Shown: positions 1 to 6,362 of the stretch, piece by piece
How the letters are laid out: the number at the start of each line of letters is the position of its first letter
How positions within the stretch are numbered: the stretch's first letter is position 1
From: Candidatus Zixiibacteriota bacterium
GTDB lineage: Bacteria > Zixibacteria > MSB-5A5 > GN15 > FEB-12
Reading direction: 5' to 3'
DNA: 38,657 bases
Assembly (NCBI GenBank): GCA_020351995.1
Contig: CP070674.1
Location: 686,489 to 725,145, forward strand
The notes under the pieces: model-generated
Databases searched by the model: none
Told to the model about the DNA's origin: nothing
The model's input: only the letters and a program-made list of their open reading frames with translations
Program-made: the position numbers and the translations under genes

Positions 1-4
1 CATG

Positions 5-89
5 CGGAGAGGTAGGGATTCGAACCCTAGGTACCCGAAGGTACAACGGTTTTCGAGACCGCCGCTTTCGACCACTCAGCCACCTCTCC
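5..89 (-). tRNA. tRNA-Ser (anticodon CGA)
   Basis: The reverse strand folds as a class II tRNA. The seven-base acceptor arms GGAGAGG and CCTCTCC pair, followed by a G discriminator. The anticodon loop reads CTCGAAA on a five-pair stem, so the anticodon is CGA and it decodes UCG serine codons. A long variable arm (GTACC/GGTAC with a TTCG loop) is typical of tRNA-Ser, and the T loop contains TTCGAAT. No 3' CCA is encoded; the next bases are CATG, so CCA must be added enzymatically. No integrase or att duplication was seen beside it. Confidence 0.96.
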
Positions 90-471
90 GATTCAATTGT
101 CACCGACCCGGAAACCCACTCAAATGGCGGGCCACCCGAAGCCGGCCAGCTAAATTTACGAAATCCGCCCCGATTGTAAAGGTTTTTGGATAAGCCCCCA
201 CTGCCCCACAATTTCTCTACAACTCCAACCCTGATTGCTACTCTGCGCCTATTAGTAGGCCACGCCGTAGGCATCCAAAATTTCGAACCCCTACGGAGAA
301 ACCAAAAAATGACGAAACGAACCCAAATCGCCGTAAGCCATTACCGGTAAGCCACGTACAACAAGGTTCTGAATAAAGGAGTAACAGTGACATGCCCTGT
401 CACCAACCAGACTTACATTGGAACGCATCAATAAACAGGCGCATAAACATGAAGTCGATCACTCTTTGTCC
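90..471. other. Intergenic stretch without recognised gene
   Basis: No convincing reading frame or RNA was seen between the tRNA and the GIY-YIG module. The only structure noted is a ten-base perfect palindrome, TTACCGGTAA, at 341-350. A short forward frame across the tRNA is an artefact. Confidence 0.6.
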
Positions 472-495
472 ACTTGAAGCCATGCAGCTTCAAGT
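472..495. repeat. Hairpin upstream of GIY-YIG gene
   Basis: A perfect nine-pair inverted repeat: ACTTGAAGC at 472-480 and GCTTCAAGT at 487-495, with the six-base loop CATGCA. Its end overlaps the start of the palindromic repeat at 494. It forms the outer left edge of the GIY-YIG module and may be part of that element. Confidence 0.7.
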
Positions 496-520
496 CATTC
501 CCGCGAAAGCGGGAATCCAG
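494..520 (+). repeat. dRS3-like palindromic repeat, left copy
   Basis: The core is ATTCCCGC-GAAA-GCGGGAAT (497-516), eight pairs closed by a GAAA tetraloop, with GTC before and CCAG after. This matches the style of short dispersed repeats of Neisseria (dRS3) and many other bacteria. The right copy at 854-880 is the same sequence in inverted orientation with a compensatory base-pair change. Confidence 0.85.
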
Positions 521-531
521 GAAAGTACGCG

Positions 532-822
532 ATGAAGACAGCCTTTGTCTACATCCTTGCTTCTAAGAAGAACGGTACGCTCTATACCGGAGTCACTTCG
601 GATCTGGTCAAGCGCGTAGCAAACCATAAGATGCGAGAAACCGAGGGCTTTTCCTCCAAATACGAGGTGTACATACTGGTCTACTACGAGTGTCATGACG
701 ACCTAAGGGAAGCTATCATGAGAGAAAAGCGAATCAAGAGGTGGAGGCGTTCATGGAAACTGGAACTGATCGAAAAATCGAATCCCAATTGGCGTGATCT
801 ATATGATGATATCGTGGGTTGA
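532..822 (+). CDS. Single-domain GIY-YIG nuclease
   Basis: This 96-residue protein is essentially one GIY-YIG domain. The VYIL and YTG pair near residues 6-20 corresponds to the GIY and YIG strands. Conserved basic residues follow in KRVANHK (about residues 26-32), and REAIMREKRIKRW near residue 63 carries the expected catalytic glutamate. The length is normal for the UPF0213/URI-like single-domain group. It should make a metal-dependent cut in DNA. AGGAAA lies eight bases before the ATG. The gene stands alone between two inverted palindromic repeats, which suggests that the repeats are its substrate or that the whole unit moves as a cassette. I recall reports of related single-domain nucleases (Ssn) acting on single-stranded repeats of this kind; applying that here is inference. 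Confidence 0.9.
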   Translation: MKTAFVYILASKKNGTLYTGVTSDLVKRVANHKMRETEGFSSKYEVYILVYYECHDDLREAIMREKRIKRWRRSWKLELIEKSNPNWRDLYDDIVG

Positions 823-830
823 GACTGCAA

Positions 831-848
831 CCTCCGCTACTGCGGAGG
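831..848. repeat. Hairpin downstream of GIY-YIG gene
   Basis: A perfect seven-pair hairpin, CCTCCGC-TACT-GCGGAGG, starts eight bases after the GIY-YIG stop codon. There is no T-run after it, so it is a weak terminator candidate. With the hairpin at 472-495 it gives the module a hairpin on each flank. Confidence 0.65.
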
Positions 849-853
849 CGCGA

Positions 854-880
854 CTGGATTCCTGCTTTCGCAGGAATGAC
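854..880 (-). repeat. dRS3-like palindromic repeat, right copy
   Basis: This is the reverse-complement orientation of the repeat at 494-520, matching at 25 of 27 positions. The two differences are partners in the stem (CCCGC/GCGGG becomes CCTGC/GCAGG), so the hairpin is kept. The core is ATTCCTGC-TTTC-GCAGGAAT. Confidence 0.85.
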
Positions 881-961
881 TTGTCCTCGACGGACAAGGT
901 CTCTCGGTCTGTGGTTTGCCGGTGCATGAAGATTGCCTACCCTGGAGCGCGGTCAACAAAA

Positions 962-1004
962 CAGGCTAAGCCTGCTCCCCTTGATAAGGGGGATTGAGGG
1001 GGTT
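962..1004. repeat. Second palindromic repeat cluster
   Basis: CAGGCT-A-AGCCTG at 962-974 is followed by CCCCTT-GAT-AAGGGG (977-991) and then a GGATTGAGGGGG tail. The second part resembles the CCCCTT/AAGGGGG-type short repeats scattered through many bacterial genomes. No coding function is apparent. Confidence 0.55.
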
Positions 1005-1040
1005 ACCCGGATTCAAATAACAAACATGATCCGACCACGC

Positions 1041-1553
1041 CTAATCCCGCCGGAAACTGCCTTGCTCAACCAGCTCCTTCTGGCGAGCGATCACCTTGCG
1101 GAGAAAACCAAATCGAGGACGAACCACCTGGAACGCGAAAAAGGAGAATATCACAAAGAACAAAAGCGGTTCAAACTGGGCTGTGAGATAAAAATAAAGT
1201 ATCCCATACAGAACGATGCCGGCGATAATCAGAAATATGCTCTTCGACTTCGACGACATGAAATCGATCAGGTAGTCCTCGAAAGTCTCCTTGCGGCGGA
1301 TCATCGGCTGATGCATCACCTTGTTGCGCAGCCACAGCGCCACACCGGCCTGCGCCACCGACACGCCGCCCAGGACCCAGAAGAGCGTTTCCGCCATCTC
1401 GGGAATCCGGTTGGAGAGCGTCTGCTGCCGGTCAAAATAGTAGCAAACCACCAAAAGACCCATCGGGATCAGGACATTGACCGCCATCCCGAAATACAGG
1501 GGCTTGATTATGATTCGATTGAGATCAAACTCGTCATCAAATAACGGGGACAT
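1041..1553 (-). CDS. Small polytopic membrane protein (unknown)
   Basis: I do not recognise a family. The 170-residue protein has about four hydrophobic segments (roughly residues 19-38, 57-76, 104-121 and 124-142) separated by charged loops, and a basic tail near RQKELVEQGSFRRD. It probably sits in the inner membrane. The start is an ATG that lies 17 bases inside the preceding gene, so translation is probably coupled. It is the third gene of a tadA-led operon. The upstream gene product has the same size and layout, so the two may form a heteromeric pair. Both could be diverged paralogues, but no clear shared motif is visible. Confidence 0.75.
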   Translation of the reverse strand: MSPLFDDEFDLNRIIIKPLYFGMAVNVLIPMGLLVVCYYFDRQQTLSNRIPEMAETLFWVLGGVSVAQAGVALWLRNKVMHQPMIRRKETFEDYLIDFMSSKSKSIFLIIAGIVLYGILYFYLTAQFEPLLFFVIFSFFAFQVVRPRFGFLRKVIARQKELVEQGSFRRD

Positions 1554-2007
1554 TGCTTTCCATCCTTATGACAAACTCTTCATAGCCCGACTTCCTGGGC
1601 CAGTATATGAACGTCCAGACAATCCCGATGGGATAAAAGTACAGCATCCGGATTGTTTCGGCACTAAGAAACACCTGAAGCAACCCGTACAGGTAAATGG
1701 CGTCGACAAACGCGATTCTTATTATAGCCAGATTGAAATAGAGTTGCTCAAGTGTCATCTTCGTCTGCTGGTTTTTTCTGTAAGCATCTATCTGGAACCG
1801 CTCTATCACTCTTGCAAAAGCAGGTTGAATGACAGCTATTATGAGCAGTATATACAGCATCATGTCGAGTTCACCGCCGCCCTTCGGAGTTACGTCGACA
1901 ACGTACCCGATGACGGCGTAGACGATCGGGCTGGCCACGAGCGCGACGAAAGCCGTGAGATTGACCTTCTTCCAGAACGATTCTGCCTTCTCATCCCATA
2001 CGATCAA
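1537..2007 (-). CDS. Small polytopic membrane protein (unknown), TTG start
   Basis: A 156-residue protein with no recognised family and about four membrane segments (near residues 15-37, 49-66, 95-116 and 118-136). The start is a TTG whose last two bases are the TG of the tadA TGA stop (TTGA overlap). An AAGGAG motif lies eight bases upstream inside tadA, which strongly supports this start. Its 3' end overlaps the next membrane gene by 17 bases. The tight overlaps on both sides argue for one transcript and stoichiometric expression. No signal peptide or catalytic motif was seen. Confidence 0.75.
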   Translation of the reverse strand: MIVWDEKAESFWKKVNLTAFVALVASPIVYAVIGYVVDVTPKGGGELDMMLYILLIIAVIQPAFARVIERFQIDAYRKNQQTKMTLEQLYFNLAIIRIAFVDAIYLYGLLQVFLSAETIRMLYFYPIGIVWTFIYWPRKSGYEEFVIRMESNVPVI

Positions 2008-2480
2008 TTTATCTTCTCCTTGTTATCGCGTACCTGCCGGAAGAAGTCTTTCATCATGGCGCCGATCTCATCGGCCAGCACCCCGCTGACAACTTCTATA
2101 CTATGGTTAAGACGCGGTTCGATGGGAAGATTAAAAATTGAGCCGCAGGCTCCGAACTTTGGGTCATGCGCTCCGAAGACTATGGTCTTGATGCGCGATA
2201 AAACCGCCGCCCCGGTACACATGGCGCACGGTTCTAACGTTGAAAAGAGGTAACAGTTTTCCAGTCGCCAGTCGCCAAAATGGTTGTAGGCCGCCGACAG
2301 AGCCAGTATCTCGGCGTGGGCCGTAGCGTCGTGCAGCGATTCCGTCTGGTTGTGGCCACGCCCGATTATACGGTTTTCGAAAACGACAATAGCGCCTACC
2401 GGAACCTCACCGTTCTCGAACGCCTCTTCCGCCTCGCGCATGGCCATGGCCATGAAATCAGGATACTTGTCCGGCGTCAT
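2004..2480 (-). CDS. tadA: tRNA-specific adenosine deaminase TadA
   Basis: TadA deaminates adenosine 34 to inosine in the wobble position of tRNA-Arg(ACG) in the cytoplasm. The cytidine/deoxycytidylate deaminase fold is clear: EVPVGAIVV near residue 25, the zinc and proton-shuttle motif HAEILA near residue 55, and the second zinc motif PCAMCTGA near residue 84. At 158 residues it has the usual length, and the N-terminus lines up with that of known TadA proteins. No Shine-Dalgarno site precedes the ATG; instead a promoter-like -10 box ends six bases before it, so the message may be leaderless. It heads an operon with two small membrane proteins. Confidence 0.96.
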   Translation of the reverse strand: MTPDKYPDFMAMAMREAEEAFENGEVPVGAIVVFENRIIGRGHNQTESLHDATAHAEILALSAAYNHFGDWRLENCYLFSTLEPCAMCTGAAVLSRIKTIVFGAHDPKFGACGSIFNLPIEPRLNHSIEVVSGVLADEIGAMMKDFFRQVRDNKEKIN

Positions 2481-2486
2481 AGGGGC

Positions 2487-2514
2487 AATATAGACGGTTT
2501 GAAACGTGCGACAA
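2487..2514 (-). promoter_or_regulatory. Putative tadA promoter, leaderless
   Basis: On the minus strand TTGTCG (-35, 2509-2514) is separated by 16 bases from TATATT (-10, 2487-2492). Only six bases lie between the -10 box and the tadA ATG, placing the predicted transcription start at the start codon. No ribosome-binding site is visible. Confidence 0.5.
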
Positions 2515-2681
2515 ACGCTTTTTTGGATGCTCTAATGACTTGATGGTGCGCGACTGGAACAATGTTTTTATTGACTGATCGACCAATGATTGATTTGGTT
2601 CGTTAGACGCGGGGAGGAGGCTTATCACGCAACGGGGTTTTTCATGCATAAGTCCGTGAATTCGATCGCCAGGAGGTATAT

Positions 2682-3200
2682 ATGAATCAGGAAACCGCCG
2701 GTAGCCCGATCTATACCGAGGTCCAGCGTTTTCGACAGGGCTGGGTCTGGATACTTATAATTGTCATCGCCGTCATTATGTGGGCTTTGATCATCGAGCA
2801 ATTGTTATTAAGCAATCCGCTCGGTCAACCGGCGATGCCGGTCATATTGTTGATCGTCTTCTGGTTGCTGTTTGGCATAGGCTTTCCGGCCTTGTTTCTC
2901 TTCGGCGGGCTTCATACTCAAGTGCGCCCTGACGGCATATATGTGCAATTCAAACCGTTTCATCTTTCCCCACGTAAACTGGCCTTTGGTTCCATCACAC
3001 GATGCGAAGTGCGTACATACAAAGCACTGCGGGAATACGGCGGTTGGGGCATTAAGTGTGGTAAGGGTGGTCTTTCGTATACCGTCAGCGGAGATAAAGG
3101 ACTGCAACTGAAGTTTACTGAAAACCGACCACTACTAATCGGCTCGCAGCGCGCCGAAGAGCTCTACGCCGCTGTCAGGCCGAAACTGAACCTGCCATAG
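2682..3200 (+). CDS. DUF6141-like membrane protein
   Basis: This 172-residue protein has two hydrophobic segments (about residues 20-43 and 51-76) followed by a soluble beta-rich C-terminal half containing VRPDGIYVQFKPF and KLAFGSITRCEVR. That is the layout of DUF6141-type proteins, which resemble a PH-like domain anchored in the membrane. The function is unknown. The start has a strong AGGAGG motif seven bases before the ATG. It is divergent from tadA and convergent with hemW, so it is probably a single-gene unit. The family assignment rests on the layout and the IxCEVRxYxPLREYGGWGI-like region. Confidence 0.75.
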   Translation: MNQETAGSPIYTEVQRFRQGWVWILIIVIAVIMWALIIEQLLLSNPLGQPAMPVILLIVFWLLFGIGFPALFLFGGLHTQVRPDGIYVQFKPFHLSPRKLAFGSITRCEVRTYKALREYGGWGIKCGKGGLSYTVSGDKGLQLKFTENRPLLIGSQRAEELYAAVRPKLNLP

Positions 3201-3227
3201 CGTCCGTCGGCAACAAAGGCCTTGTAG

Positions 3228-3276
3228 GTCGAAATCCCCTGCCCGGCAGGGTTCGTCGCCAGACGAAGGTTTCGAC
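3228..3276. repeat. Cloverleaf-like three-stem intergenic element
   Basis: Seven perfect pairs close the element: GTCGAAA (3228-3234) with TTTCGAC (3270-3276). Inside lie two adjacent hairpins, CCCTG/CAGGG (3237-3251) and TTCGTC-GCCA-GACGAA (3252-3267). The 49-base unit sits between the convergent DUF6141-like gene and hemW. It could be a dispersed palindromic repeat or a bidirectional transcript end; there is no T-run. Confidence 0.7.
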
Positions 3277-3284
3277 ACTTCGAG

Positions 3285-4424
3285 CTACTTGATCAATCTT
3301 CGGGTGATCTCGTCGGCCAGGACGATGCCGTCATCAGAAAGGCGAAGGCTCCCCTTTTCAGGTATGAGATGGCCCGAACGCACGAGCATCTCGTACTGCC
3401 TGCGATCGAGACACGCTTCCAGGGGAACGCCGAATCTCTGTGAGAACATCTCGCGGCTGATACCGCCGGCGGTGCGCAACCCCAGCATGATGGCCTCGGT
3501 CATGCGTTCTTCGCGACCCGACTTATCTACTGACCGCGGCAGTTCGTTCTTTTGAAGCAGCCCAATATATTCGGACACGTTGGCCCGATTCATAAAACGC
3601 TGCCCGTTGATGAACGAGTGCGCCGATGGTCCCAGGCCGAGATAGTCAGAGCCGTGCCAGTAGCTCAGATTGTGTCGGCATTCGAAATCGGGTTTGGCAA
3701 ACGACGACACTTCATATCGGGTGTACCCGGCTTCGATAAAACGCTGGCAACTTCCTTTGTACATGGCCAGCGAGAGCTCGTTGTCTGGCAGGCGAACTTT
3801 CCCGCCCCGCACCATCGTGGCCAGCGGCGTACCTTCCTCGACCGTCAACTGGTAGAAAGAAATATGAGGTGGATCGAGATCGATTATCTGGTCGATGTCG
3901 TCGACCAGCATCCGACTGGTCTGAAAAGGCAGACCGAAGATGATATCGACCCCGAAATTCTTAAAGCCTAGAGCGTTCGCGTAATAGATGGCTCGCTGCG
4001 AATGATGTGGGTTGTGTTCCCGCCCCAGAATCTTAAGGACTTTCGTGTTAAACGATTGGATCCCGAACACGGGGCGGTTGACGCCGAGCTTCCCGAAAGC
4101 GCGCAGATTTTCCAGGGTGACCGACTCCGGGTTGGATTCGATAGAAAATTCAAGGTCATTACTCAATGCGAAATGCCTTCGCAACAGGTCGAGCCAGTCG
4201 GCGAGACTTTCGGTATTGATTAGCGATGGTGTCCCGCCGCCGATGAAGATGGTGCTTATATCGCGACCGCTGTCACCCAGGTTTTCGGCGGCCAGTCTGG
4301 TTTCGGTCTTGAGAGCCTCGAAAAACTCAAGCTCCGCCGCCCCATGATATATCTCTTTATAGAAGTCACAATAAGAGCACTTGCTGGCGCAAAAGGGATA
4401 ATGTAAATAGAGGGAAAACGACAT
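3285..4424 (-). CDS. hemW: Heme chaperone HemW (radical SAM)
   Basis: A 379-residue radical SAM protein of the HemN/HemW family, long misnamed oxygen-independent coproporphyrinogen oxidase. The [4Fe-4S] cluster motif CX3CX2C is C12, C16 and C19 in FCASKCSYCDF. GGGTPS near residue 62 is the family SAM-binding motif, and the C-terminal region has the usual winged-helix-like layout. In characterised bacteria HemW binds heme and delivers it to respiratory proteins rather than oxidising coproporphyrinogen; that role here is inferred. It starts four bases after the lepB stop codon, so the two are probably co-transcribed. It ends next to the cloverleaf element. Confidence 0.93.
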   Translation of the reverse strand: MSFSLYLHYPFCASKCSYCDFYKEIYHGAAELEFFEALKTETRLAAENLGDSGRDISTIFIGGGTPSLINTESLADWLDLLRRHFALSNDLEFSIESNPESVTLENLRAFGKLGVNRPVFGIQSFNTKVLKILGREHNPHHSQRAIYYANALGFKNFGVDIIFGLPFQTSRMLVDDIDQIIDLDPPHISFYQLTVEEGTPLATMVRGGKVRLPDNELSLAMYKGSCQRFIEAGYTRYEVSSFAKPDFECRHNLSYWHGSDYLGLGPSAHSFINGQRFMNRANVSEYIGLLQKNELPRSVDKSGREERMTEAIMLGLRTAGGISREMFSQRFGVPLEACLDRRQYEMLVRSGHLIPEKGSLRLSDDGIVLADEITRRLIK

Positions 4425-4427
4425 CGA

Positions 4428-5153
4428 CTAAATCGAAGTACCGAGTCTTTCCCAGCGGATATTCGAGGGGAAGTTCCACAACGCATACCCTATCCAGTGG
4501 AAAGCATCGATAATGTATGGAAATTCCCATCCGGGTGCGTCGCTGTCAGGCTGCCACGACCAGTAGACGAAAACGGCTTTGCCGATGATGTTTTCACGCG
4601 GCACCTCGCCCCAGAAACGACTGTCGCGACTGTCGTCACGATTGTCACCCATGACAAAATAACCGTCGAACGGTACCAGGTAAGGTCCGAAATTATCGCG
4701 GAAAGACAGGTCGCCGGGAATGATCCGCTTGTCGGTGTGCTTGGCGTGAAGGGGAATCGGTGCGACCTCCTCATCGACATATAATACCTTATCGGCCACC
4801 TGAACCGCCTGTCCCGCCGTAGCTACAATCCTCTTGATGAACTCCTTGTCGGGATTGTTGGGATACCTGAAAACGATTATATCGCCGACCTCCGGCTCCT
4901 TGCCGAAATCGTAGGCAAGCTTGTTGACAAAGATGTAGTCACCTTCGTAGAGGCAGTTCTCCATCGACGAAGAGCTCACCCGATAGGCCGAAACGACGAA
5001 TACCCTCAAAAGCAGCGCCGCCACCAGGGCGATTATAGCCGTTTCAAGGTATTCCCTCCAGAGCGGTTTTTTGTCTTTCTGAAGGAGGACCTTGCTGGCG
5101 TGTTTCTCACGTTCAGCCTTGGTTATATCATGGATTAGGAAATCTTGATCCAT
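4428..5153 (-). CDS. lepB: Signal peptidase I LepB
   Basis: LepB removes signal peptides from exported proteins at the outer face of the inner membrane. From the chosen ATG it has 241 residues. One membrane segment lies at about residues 38-58. The catalytic serine follows at residue 63 in SSSSMENCL, and the general-base lysine is at residue 107 in EFIKRIVATAG. Box E is visible as GDNRDDSRDSRFWG. The residue after the serine region is ENC rather than the common PTL, a mild variant. An in-frame TTG at 5183 would add ten residues; neither start has a good ribosome-binding site. It precedes hemW by four bases. The many exported proteins in this window are its expected substrates. Confidence 0.95.
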   Translation of the reverse strand: MDQDFLIHDITKAEREKHASKVLLQKDKKPLWREYLETAIIALVAALLLRVFVVSAYRVSSSSMENCLYEGDYIFVNKLAYDFGKEPEVGDIIVFRYPNNPDKEFIKRIVATAGQAVQVADKVLYVDEEVAPIPLHAKHTDKRIIPGDLSFRDNFGPYLVPFDGYFVMGDNRDDSRDSRFWGEVPRENIIGKAVFVYWSWQPDSDAPGWEFPYIIDAFHWIGYALWNFPSNIRWERLGTSI

Positions 5154-5183
5154 ACGTAGTAAGTTATCGGTTTTGCCCCTCAA

Positions 5184-5700
5184 TACTTTAGCATCGGGGG
5201 CGCCTTCGCATCGCTAAATATAAACCAAGGCCCAAGTTATAGCCACCTGATATTGACCCGTCGATTCCCCAGATGATTTCAGAGTATGGCGAGCCGAAAT
5301 AAGCTCGCGGGCGGTCAAGATCGCCGATTTTGCGCCAATTTTGCGCACGAAAGCATTAAACAAACGGCTGGCCTTATCAGTCCTTTGTAATGGAATCGCA
5401 GATTCAGCGGCTCCAGCGGTAGACTGTACCGGGCACAACGCCAACCCGAGCAGTCGACGCCGTCCGCGGGAAGGCGCTGAGACACAACGGTTAAGGCGAG
5501 TAAGAATGACGACAACCACCTTGATTGACAGGGGCGGCCTGTGTAGGCCTTCTCGGCTTTTCGCGGGCCCGGCACATCTGCGGCACTATTACCTAATCTG
5601 CCAATCCCTTCACCCGATTCAAAACAGTCGAGGCTTGACGTCTGACGACTTGCCGAAACTCATGTCGATTCCATATACCGAAGAACTTTTAACTTTTAGC
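5184..5700. other. Gene-poor stretch
   Basis: Several overlapping reading frames of about 60-140 codons exist on both strands, but none has a good start, a plausible composition or a recognisable domain. No rnpB, tmRNA or SRP RNA signatures were found. Weak promoter-like boxes occur near 5635-5680 and might serve the terminated RNA that follows. Confidence 0.5.
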
Positions 5701-5714
5701 AAGGAGGACCAGCT

Positions 5715-5744
5715 ATGGGGAGTTATGTCCGCCTTGATTTCTGA
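5715..5744 (+). CDS. Possible nine-residue leader peptide
   Basis: ATG at 5715 opens a nine-residue frame (MGSYVRLDF) ending in TGA. AAGGAGGA (5701-5708) is an excellent ribosome-binding site six bases upstream, better than most full genes here. The coding part carries the left arm of the 9-bp hairpin at 5725-5766. The segment CCGCCTT inside the frame could instead pair with the ribosome-binding site, so two exclusive folds are possible. This is the geometry of an attenuation leader. It may equally be chance. Confidence 0.35.
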   Translation: MGSYVRLDF

Positions 5745-5876
5745 TCGGAGGGAATAGGGCGGACATCCACGAAGACAAGGTTTGTATAGCTTACTTAGCC
5801 AGGATTCACGTCTATCTCTTGAACCGCAACGTAATACACATCTATTCTGGCTAAGTAGTATGATCTTGTGTAAGAC

Positions 5877-5915
5877 GAAGACCCGATGAGCTAACTGGCT
5901 ATCGGGTCTTCTTTT
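5877..5915 (+). terminator. Strong intrinsic terminator
   Basis: GAAGACCCGAT (5877-5887) pairs perfectly over 11 bases with ATCGGGTCTTC (5901-5911), followed by TTTT. A small inner AGC/GCT stem lies in the loop. It ends a plus-strand transcript that contains no conventional gene. Confidence 0.88.
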
Positions 5916-5963
5916 GACCTATATAGTATTGGCTGGCCCCCTCTATCTTGCAACCGCACCTCG

Positions 5964-6013
5964 TTGGAAAATAGTTCCAATCTGCTCAGAAACCGCACAA
6001 TCGTTTATATAAT
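5964..6013 (+). promoter_or_regulatory. Dyad and -10 box upstream of small gene pair
   Basis: TTGGAA-AATAG-TTCCAA (5964-5980) is a perfect six-pair dyad. A consensus TATAAT lies at 6008-6013 with no good -35 box at the usual spacing. That arrangement suits an activator-dependent promoter, with the dyad as a candidate protein-binding site. A second short dyad, GTTAC-TT-GTAAC, follows at 6031-6042. Confidence 0.4.
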
Positions 6014-6128
6014 ACACTCTCTTTCAAAAGGTTACTTGTAACACGAGTCCCGCCGGCCAGTGGCGGCATCCGGCTTGCAAAAAGTAGTTGTGAACGAAAT
6101 GAAACTACTTCAGCAGGACGGTAGGAAT

Positions 6129-6362
6129 ATGAGAGTGAAGTTTGTTCTCACCATGGATGATGTAGAAATTGACGACAAGGTAATAGATCAGATCATAATG
6201 GACTGGGAAACCGATATCGGGCAGGAAGAGATTCTGGAGCTTTCGCACAAGTGGATAACCTCCAAGAATTTCTTGACAACCCGTATGGAGGGGTTGGTTC
6301 GGGTGGGGGAATCATCGCTGATGATCGAGCCACTGGAGGAGGATCAGAATGTCGAATGGTGA
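6129..6362 (+). CDS. Small acidic protein of unknown function
   Basis: A 77-residue acidic soluble protein without a recognised domain. It contains DDVEIDDKVIDQIIMDWETD near the N-terminus and ends in EPLEEDQNVEW. The chosen ATG has AGGA ten bases upstream; an in-frame ATG at 6099 and a GTG at 6060 would lengthen it to 87 or 100 residues but have no ribosome-binding site. It overlaps the next gene by 14 bases, so the two are probably translated together. A TATAAT box lies about 110 bases upstream. Confidence 0.65.
   Translation: MRVKFVLTMDDVEIDDKVIDQIIMDWETDIGQEEILELSHKWITSKNFLTTRMEGLVRVGESSLMIEPLEEDQNVEW

Larger units (their letters stand above)
5701..5915 (+). ncRNA. Structured, terminated leader or small RNA candidate
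   Basis: Between a strong Shine-Dalgarno site and a strong intrinsic terminator lie two further structures. ATGTCCGCC (5725-5733) pairs perfectly with GGCGGACAT (5758-5766). TACTTAGCCAG (5792-5802) pairs with CTGGCTAAGTA (5847-5857), flanked by ACAAG/CTTGT (5775-5779, 5865-5869). No normal gene lies inside. Either it is a small RNA about 200 bases long, or a leader that attenuates the genes from 6129 on. The 5' end is not defined. It matches none of the riboswitch or 6S/SRP/tmRNA consensus sequences that I know. Confidence 0.5.

Noticed and set aside
341-350. Ten-base palindrome TTACCGGTAA
   Set aside because: A single short palindrome without a promoter or gene context is likely to occur by chance.
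5-880. A tRNA-linked integrated element
   Set aside because: No integrase gene or duplicated tRNA 3' end was seen; the GIY-YIG unit is too small and lies 440 bases from the tRNA.
472-880. CRISPR array
   Set aside because: Only two inverted copies of the repeat exist, with a gene between them; there are no regularly spaced spacers.
5214-5519. A 101-codon minus-strand frame next to lepB
   Set aside because: It starts at GTG without a ribosome-binding site, and the translation shows no recognisable domain. Overlapping frames on both strands are equally long.
5341-5757. A 138-codon plus-strand frame
   Set aside because: It runs into the structured RNA region, has no ribosome-binding site and an arginine/serine-rich random-looking composition.
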